Below are positions 7,389 to 9,700 of a stretch of DNA of 9,700 bases, in pieces. The notes under the pieces were generated by a model. The model was not told the DNA's origin, ran no database searches, and worked only from the letters and a program-made list of their open reading frames with translations. Position 1 is the stretch's first letter. Every line of letters starts with the position of its first letter. This DNA is from an uncultured Ruminiclostridium sp. (GTDB lineage: Bacteria > Bacillota > Clostridia > Oscillospirales > Ruminococcaceae): NCBI GenBank assembly GCA_934462775.1, contig CAKSIR010000094.1:1-9700 (forward strand), given 5' to 3'. The position numbers and the translations under genes are program-made.

Positions 7389-7406
7389 TTGTTAATATAA
7401 TAACAG
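7389..7406 (-). promoter_or_regulatory. Putative Rex (redox repressor) operator for the hydrogenase operon
   Basis: TTGTTAATATAATAACAG fits the clostridial Rex consensus TTGTTAA-N4-TTAACAA at 12 of 14 fixed positions, and 7 of its 9 pairs are symmetric. It covers the transcription start predicted from the -10 at 7411-7416, which is where a repressor would act. Rex senses NADH/NAD+ and is known to control fermentation genes in clostridia. The assignment is by inspection; no rex gene is in the window. Confidence 0.62.
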
Positions 7407-7410
7407 GTTT

Positions 7411-7439
7411 ATTATAACATATTCACATACTAAAATCTA
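7411..7439 (-). promoter_or_regulatory. Extended -10 promoter of the hydrogenase operon
   Basis: Read on the minus strand, TGTTATAAT (7419 to 7411) is a perfect -10 with the TG extension. At 17-bp spacing the -35 is TAGATT (7439-7434), only 3 of 6 matches, as is common for extended -10 promoters. The start is expected near 7404, giving a leader of about 36 bases that includes AGGAGG. Confidence 0.68.
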
Positions 7440-7518
7440 CATTAAATTATCACAAATCGGAATGGCGGATGTAAAATCTTTGCCATATTTTTTGGTAATA
7501 GTGCTATAAAAAATAATT

Positions 7519-7532
7519 ATTTATCGATAAAT
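7519..7532. promoter_or_regulatory. 14-bp perfect palindrome upstream of the amylase promoter
   Basis: ATTTATCGATAAAT is a perfect palindrome centred on CG, 16 bp upstream of the -35 of the plus-strand promoter. It could be an operator for a dimeric regulator of the glucan genes. A/T-rich DNA makes chance palindromes fairly common, and no regulator gene is in view. Confidence 0.3.
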
Positions 7533-7548
7533 TGAAATTTGTAACCCA

Positions 7549-7577
7549 TTGACAAAAATATACTTAAATGGTATTAT
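7549..7577 (+). promoter_or_regulatory. Sigma-A-type promoter of the amylase-HAD operon
   Basis: A perfect TTGACA (7549-7554), a 17-bp spacer and TATTAT (7572-7577, 5 of 6) give a near-consensus housekeeping promoter. Transcription should start near 7584, about 39 bases before the ATG at 7623. Confidence 0.82.
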
Positions 7578-7622
7578 ATATATGTTAAAAACTACTATGA
7601 AAACAGAAAGGTCGTATCAATT

Positions 7623-8933
7623 ATGGAATGGTTTGACAAAGCAGTCGTTTACCATATATATCCGCTTGGCTATTGTGGGGCAGAGAAGAACAACGATTTC
7701 ACATCGGAGCCGAAATCCCGCATTTTAAGGGTAATTGACGAAATCCCACACATTAAGGAAATGGGATTCAATACTATATATTTCGGACCTGTTTTTGAGT
7801 CGGTTGCGCATGGCTACGACACCTGCGACTACACGAAGATTGACCGCCGCCTTGGTACAAACGAGGATTTTGCAAAGGTCTGCGGCGAACTTCACAGCAA
7901 TGGAATAAAGGTGGTTCTTGACGGCGTTTTCAATCATGTCGGACGTGAATTTTGGGCATTTAAGGACGTCCGCGAGAACAAGCTGAACAGCAGGTACAAG
8001 GACTGGTTTCATGTAAGAGAGGGCAATTCCTGCTATAATGATGGCTTTTACTATGACGGCTGGGAGGGTCACTATGAGCTTGTAAGGCTCAATCTGTACA
8101 ATCCGGAGGTAAAGCAGTATATAAAGGACTGCGTTACAGGCTGGGAAGAGGAGTTTGACATTGACGGTCTGCGTCTTGATGTTGCGTACTGTCTGGACCT
8201 TAACTTCCTTAATGAGCTTCACGGTCACTGCAAATGGCTGAAAAACGATTTCTGGCTTATGGGAGAAACGCTCCACGGCGATTACAACAAGTGGATGAAT
8301 CCCGAAATGCTGGACAGCGTTACAAACTATGAATGTTACAAGGGAATTTATTCCAGCTTCAACGACCTTAATATGTTTGAGATTGCCCATTCGCTGCAAA
8401 GACAGTTCGGACCTGAGCAGTGGTGCCTTTACACAGGAAAAAATCTGTACTGCTTCGCTGACAATCACGATGTAAGCAGGATTGCCACAATCCTCAGCAA
8501 CAAATCGGAGCTGCCCGTTGTTTATACGTTACTGTTCACAATGCCGGGTATTCCGGGTGTTTATTACGGCAGCGAATACGGCGCTGAGGGCGACAAAAAG
8601 AACGGCGACGACGCACTCCGTCCCGTGTTCGAATTGCAGGAGGACACAGAGCTGACCAAGCACATTGCAAAGCTTGCAGCGTTCCACGCGCAGTCGGAGC
8701 AGCTTTGCGGCGGTTCGTACAGGCAGCTTCAGCTGCTGAACAAGCAGTACGCCTTTGCAAGGGAATACAATGGACAGGCGGTTGTTGCAATGCTCAACGC
8801 TGACGGCGCGCCGTTCACTTTCAACGTAAACATGGGCGGCGAGTACGAGGATATTCTCAGCGGAGAAACCTTTGATTTAGGCGGCGGAGTTCCTGTTGAG
8901 GCATACGGCTCACGCGTTTTCAGAAAGGTATAA
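7623..8933 (+). CDS. GH13 family intracellular alpha-glucan hydrolase (amylase / cyclomaltodextrinase-like)
   Basis: Alpha-amylase-family (GH13) enzyme of 436 residues that acts on alpha-1,4/1,6 glucans, probably maltodextrins. The (beta/alpha)8 barrel motifs are intact: GYDTCDY (64-70); region I DGVFNH (100-105); region II GLRLD with nucleophile Asp186; region III GET with acid/base Glu215; region IV NHD with Asp283. A short C-terminal beta domain follows (about 365-436). It begins directly at the barrel, with no signal peptide and no N-terminal starch-binding domain, so it should be cytoplasmic and act on imported oligosaccharides. This is shorter than typical cyclomaltodextrinases, which carry an N-terminal domain. 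The GAAAGG ribosome binding site lies 11 bases before ATG 7623. The first gene of a two-gene operon, divergent from the hydrogenase genes. The exact substrate (maltodextrin, cyclodextrin or pullulan) cannot be read from sequence. Confidence 0.93.
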   Translation: MEWFDKAVVYHIYPLGYCGAEKNNDFTSEPKSRILRVIDEIPHIKEMGFNTIYFGPVFESVAHGYDTCDYTKIDRRLGTNEDFAKVCGELHSNGIKVVLDGVFNHVGREFWAFKDVRENKLNSRYKDWFHVREGNSCYNDGFYYDGWEGHYELVRLNLYNPEVKQYIKDCVTGWEEEFDIDGLRLDVAYCLDLNFLNELHGHCKWLKNDFWLMGETLHGDYNKWMNPEMLDSVTNYECYKGIYSSFNDLNMFEIAHSLQRQFGPEQWCLYTGKNLYCFADNHDVSRIATILSNKSELPVVYTLLFTMPGIPGVYYGSEYGAEGDKKNGDDALRPVFELQEDTELTKHIAKLAAFHAQSEQLCGGSYRQLQLLNKQYAFAREYNGQAVVAMLNADGAPFTFNVNMGGEYEDILSGETFDLGGGVPVEAYGSRVFRKV

Positions 8934-8934
8934 T

Positions 8935-9597
8935 ATGGCAGTTAAAGCGGTTTTGTTCGACATGGACGGCACGGTAACAGACAGTGAACCCATAAATTTT
9001 CTTGCGTGGCGCAGCATTTTAAAAAAGCATGGTTATGAAAACTGCGAGGAGTTTTTGAACAACTGTATCGGTCTTAACGTTCCGTCAATGCAGGCGCTTT
9101 TGAAGGAGCAGTACCACGTAGATTTTGAGCTTGCGCCGGTTGTTCCCGAAACACTGGAATGGGTGTACAGCTATTATGAAGAGAAAGGCGTTCCGCTGAA
9201 AAAAGGCTTTGCGGAGCTGAACGATTACCTCGACCGAAAGGGCGTTAAGAAAATCATTGCAACATCGTCCGCTCACAATATGGCGGAACGTGTACTGAAA
9301 AGCGCAGGTATTCTGCAATGCTTTGACGGAATTGTGGGAGGAAACGATGTTGAACACGGCAAGCCGAATCCCGAGCCATTTCTCAAAGCGGCGCAGCTTG
9401 CAGGCGAAAGCGTCGACAGCTGTATAGTCATTGAGGACAGTGCAAACGGAATCAAATCCGCAGCCGCAGGCGGTTTTAAGGCAGTGTTTATCAAGGACTT
9501 GAAAGACATCTCAGCTGAACTTAAACAGCAGATTTACTGCGAAGCGCAGTCGCTTGACAAGGTTATTGAAGTGATTGAAAAATTGAACAGAGTATAA
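8935..9597 (+). CDS. HAD superfamily hydrolase (phosphatase / phosphoglucomutase-like)
   Basis: HAD-family subgroup IA protein of 220 residues with a helical C1 cap between motifs I and II. Motif I is FDMDGT (nucleophile Asp9, acid/base Asp11); motif II Thr110/Ser111 in IIATSSAHN; motif III Lys143 in GKPNPEPF; motif IV Glu167-Asp168 in VIEDS. All catalytic residues are present, so it is probably an active sugar-phosphate phosphatase or mutase. Its neighbour suggests beta-phosphoglucomutase, but the GVSR-type cap signature and the conserved His after motif I are missing (IGLN and Ile/Asn instead), so I do not make that call. The start is ATG 8935, one base after the amylase stop, with AGAAAGG six bases upstream; the frame opens at 8896 inside the amylase gene, but the HAD fold starts at MAVKAVLFD. 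Co-transcribed with the amylase. Confidence 0.93.
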   Translation: MAVKAVLFDMDGTVTDSEPINFLAWRSILKKHGYENCEEFLNNCIGLNVPSMQALLKEQYHVDFELAPVVPETLEWVYSYYEEKGVPLKKGFAELNDYLDRKGVKKIIATSSAHNMAERVLKSAGILQCFDGIVGGNDVEHGKPNPEPFLKAAQLAGESVDSCIVIEDSANGIKSAAAGGFKAVFIKDLKDISAELKQQIYCEAQSLDKVIEVIEKLNRV

Positions 9598-9600
9598 AAA

Positions 9601-9630
9601 ATCCCCATAACTCCTGTGAGTTATGGGGAT
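9601..9630 (-). terminator. Hairpin terminator, best oriented for a minus-strand gene to the right
   Basis: A perfect 13-bp stem (9601-9613 / 9618-9630) closes a 4-base loop, 3 bp after the HAD stop. The only A/T run is on its left (AAAAAA), which becomes a U-tract on the minus strand. Reading on the plus strand, the hairpin is followed by ACAGGC with no T-run. It therefore looks like the end of a convergent minus-strand unit and may only weakly stop the amylase-HAD transcript. Confidence 0.75.
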
Positions 9631-9700
9631 ACAGGCGGTCGAAATAGTCAAATTTAAAGTTTAGGTCAAGTCTTTTCAAAGGCTTGCAGGTTCTAAGGGC
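9631..9700. other. Non-coding tail, possible start of a dispersed intergenic repeat
   Basis: No credible reading frame is seen. CAAGTCTTT (9667-9675) and AAAGGCTTG (9678-9686) form a 9-bp hairpin with one G-T pair, and TTCTAAGGGC at the edge would begin another inverted repeat. Its look resembles structured intergenic sequence that I associate with Ruminococcus-type genomes, but this rests on memory and the element is cut by the window end. Confidence 0.35.

Noticed and set aside
7538..7555. Second Rex-like site over the amylase -35
   Set aside because: The right half matches mainly because TTGACA resembles the consensus; the left half lacks the TTGTTAA order and the two halves are not symmetric.
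8935..9597. Calling the HAD protein beta-phosphoglucomutase
   Set aside because: The neighbour suggests it, but the cap-domain signature residues of that enzyme are absent.

Overview
The window looks like a piece of the chromosome of an anaerobic, fermentative Gram-positive bacterium of the Clostridia, most likely in or near Ruminococcus/Oscillospiraceae. The evidence is a complete five-gene [FeFe]-hydrogenase operon in the clostridial order, a cell-wall-sorted surface protein with a PPKTG signal and Cys-rich repeats typical of that group, strong AGGAGG-type ribosome binding sites, and A/T-rich sigma-A-like promoters. The family-level placement is inference. No tRNA, rRNA, CRISPR array, insertion sequence or phage gene was seen.

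Layout. (1) 1-2172, plus strand: the 3' part of a large surface-protein gene, open at the left edge. It has nine full tandem 117-bp (39-residue) Cys-rich repeats, a degenerate Cys-rich block, a helical segment, an X2/Ig-like beta domain and a sorting signal. (2) 2173-2335: a short convergent intergenic region with two hairpin terminators. (3) 2336-7368, minus strand: the operon hydC - GHKL ATPase - hndB - hydB - hydA, with gaps of 20 bp or less and one 1-base overlap. (4) 7369-7622: a divergent 254-bp promoter region. On the hydrogenase side it has an extended -10 promoter with a good match to the Rex redox-repressor operator over the predicted start site. On the other side it has a near-consensus promoter. 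(5) 7623-9597, plus strand: an intracellular GH13 alpha-glucan hydrolase and a HAD hydrolase, separated by one base. (6) 9598-9700: a hairpin that works best as a terminator for a minus-strand gene beyond the right edge, then the start of what looks like a non-coding repeat element.

How the genes work together. The hydrogenase subunits should form a soluble NADH/ferredoxin-linked (probably electron-bifurcating) complex. HydB carries the FMN/NAD site, HydC and HndB are [2Fe-2S] thioredoxin-like subunits, and HydA carries the H-cluster. The complex would dispose of fermentation electrons as H2. A Rex operator would tie its expression to the NADH/NAD+ ratio. The divergent pair probably handles maltodextrins, which feed the glycolysis that produces those electrons. 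The GHKL ATPase inside the hydrogenase operon has no established role and is the most interesting unexplained protein here. The surface-protein repeats are the most unusual DNA-level structure.
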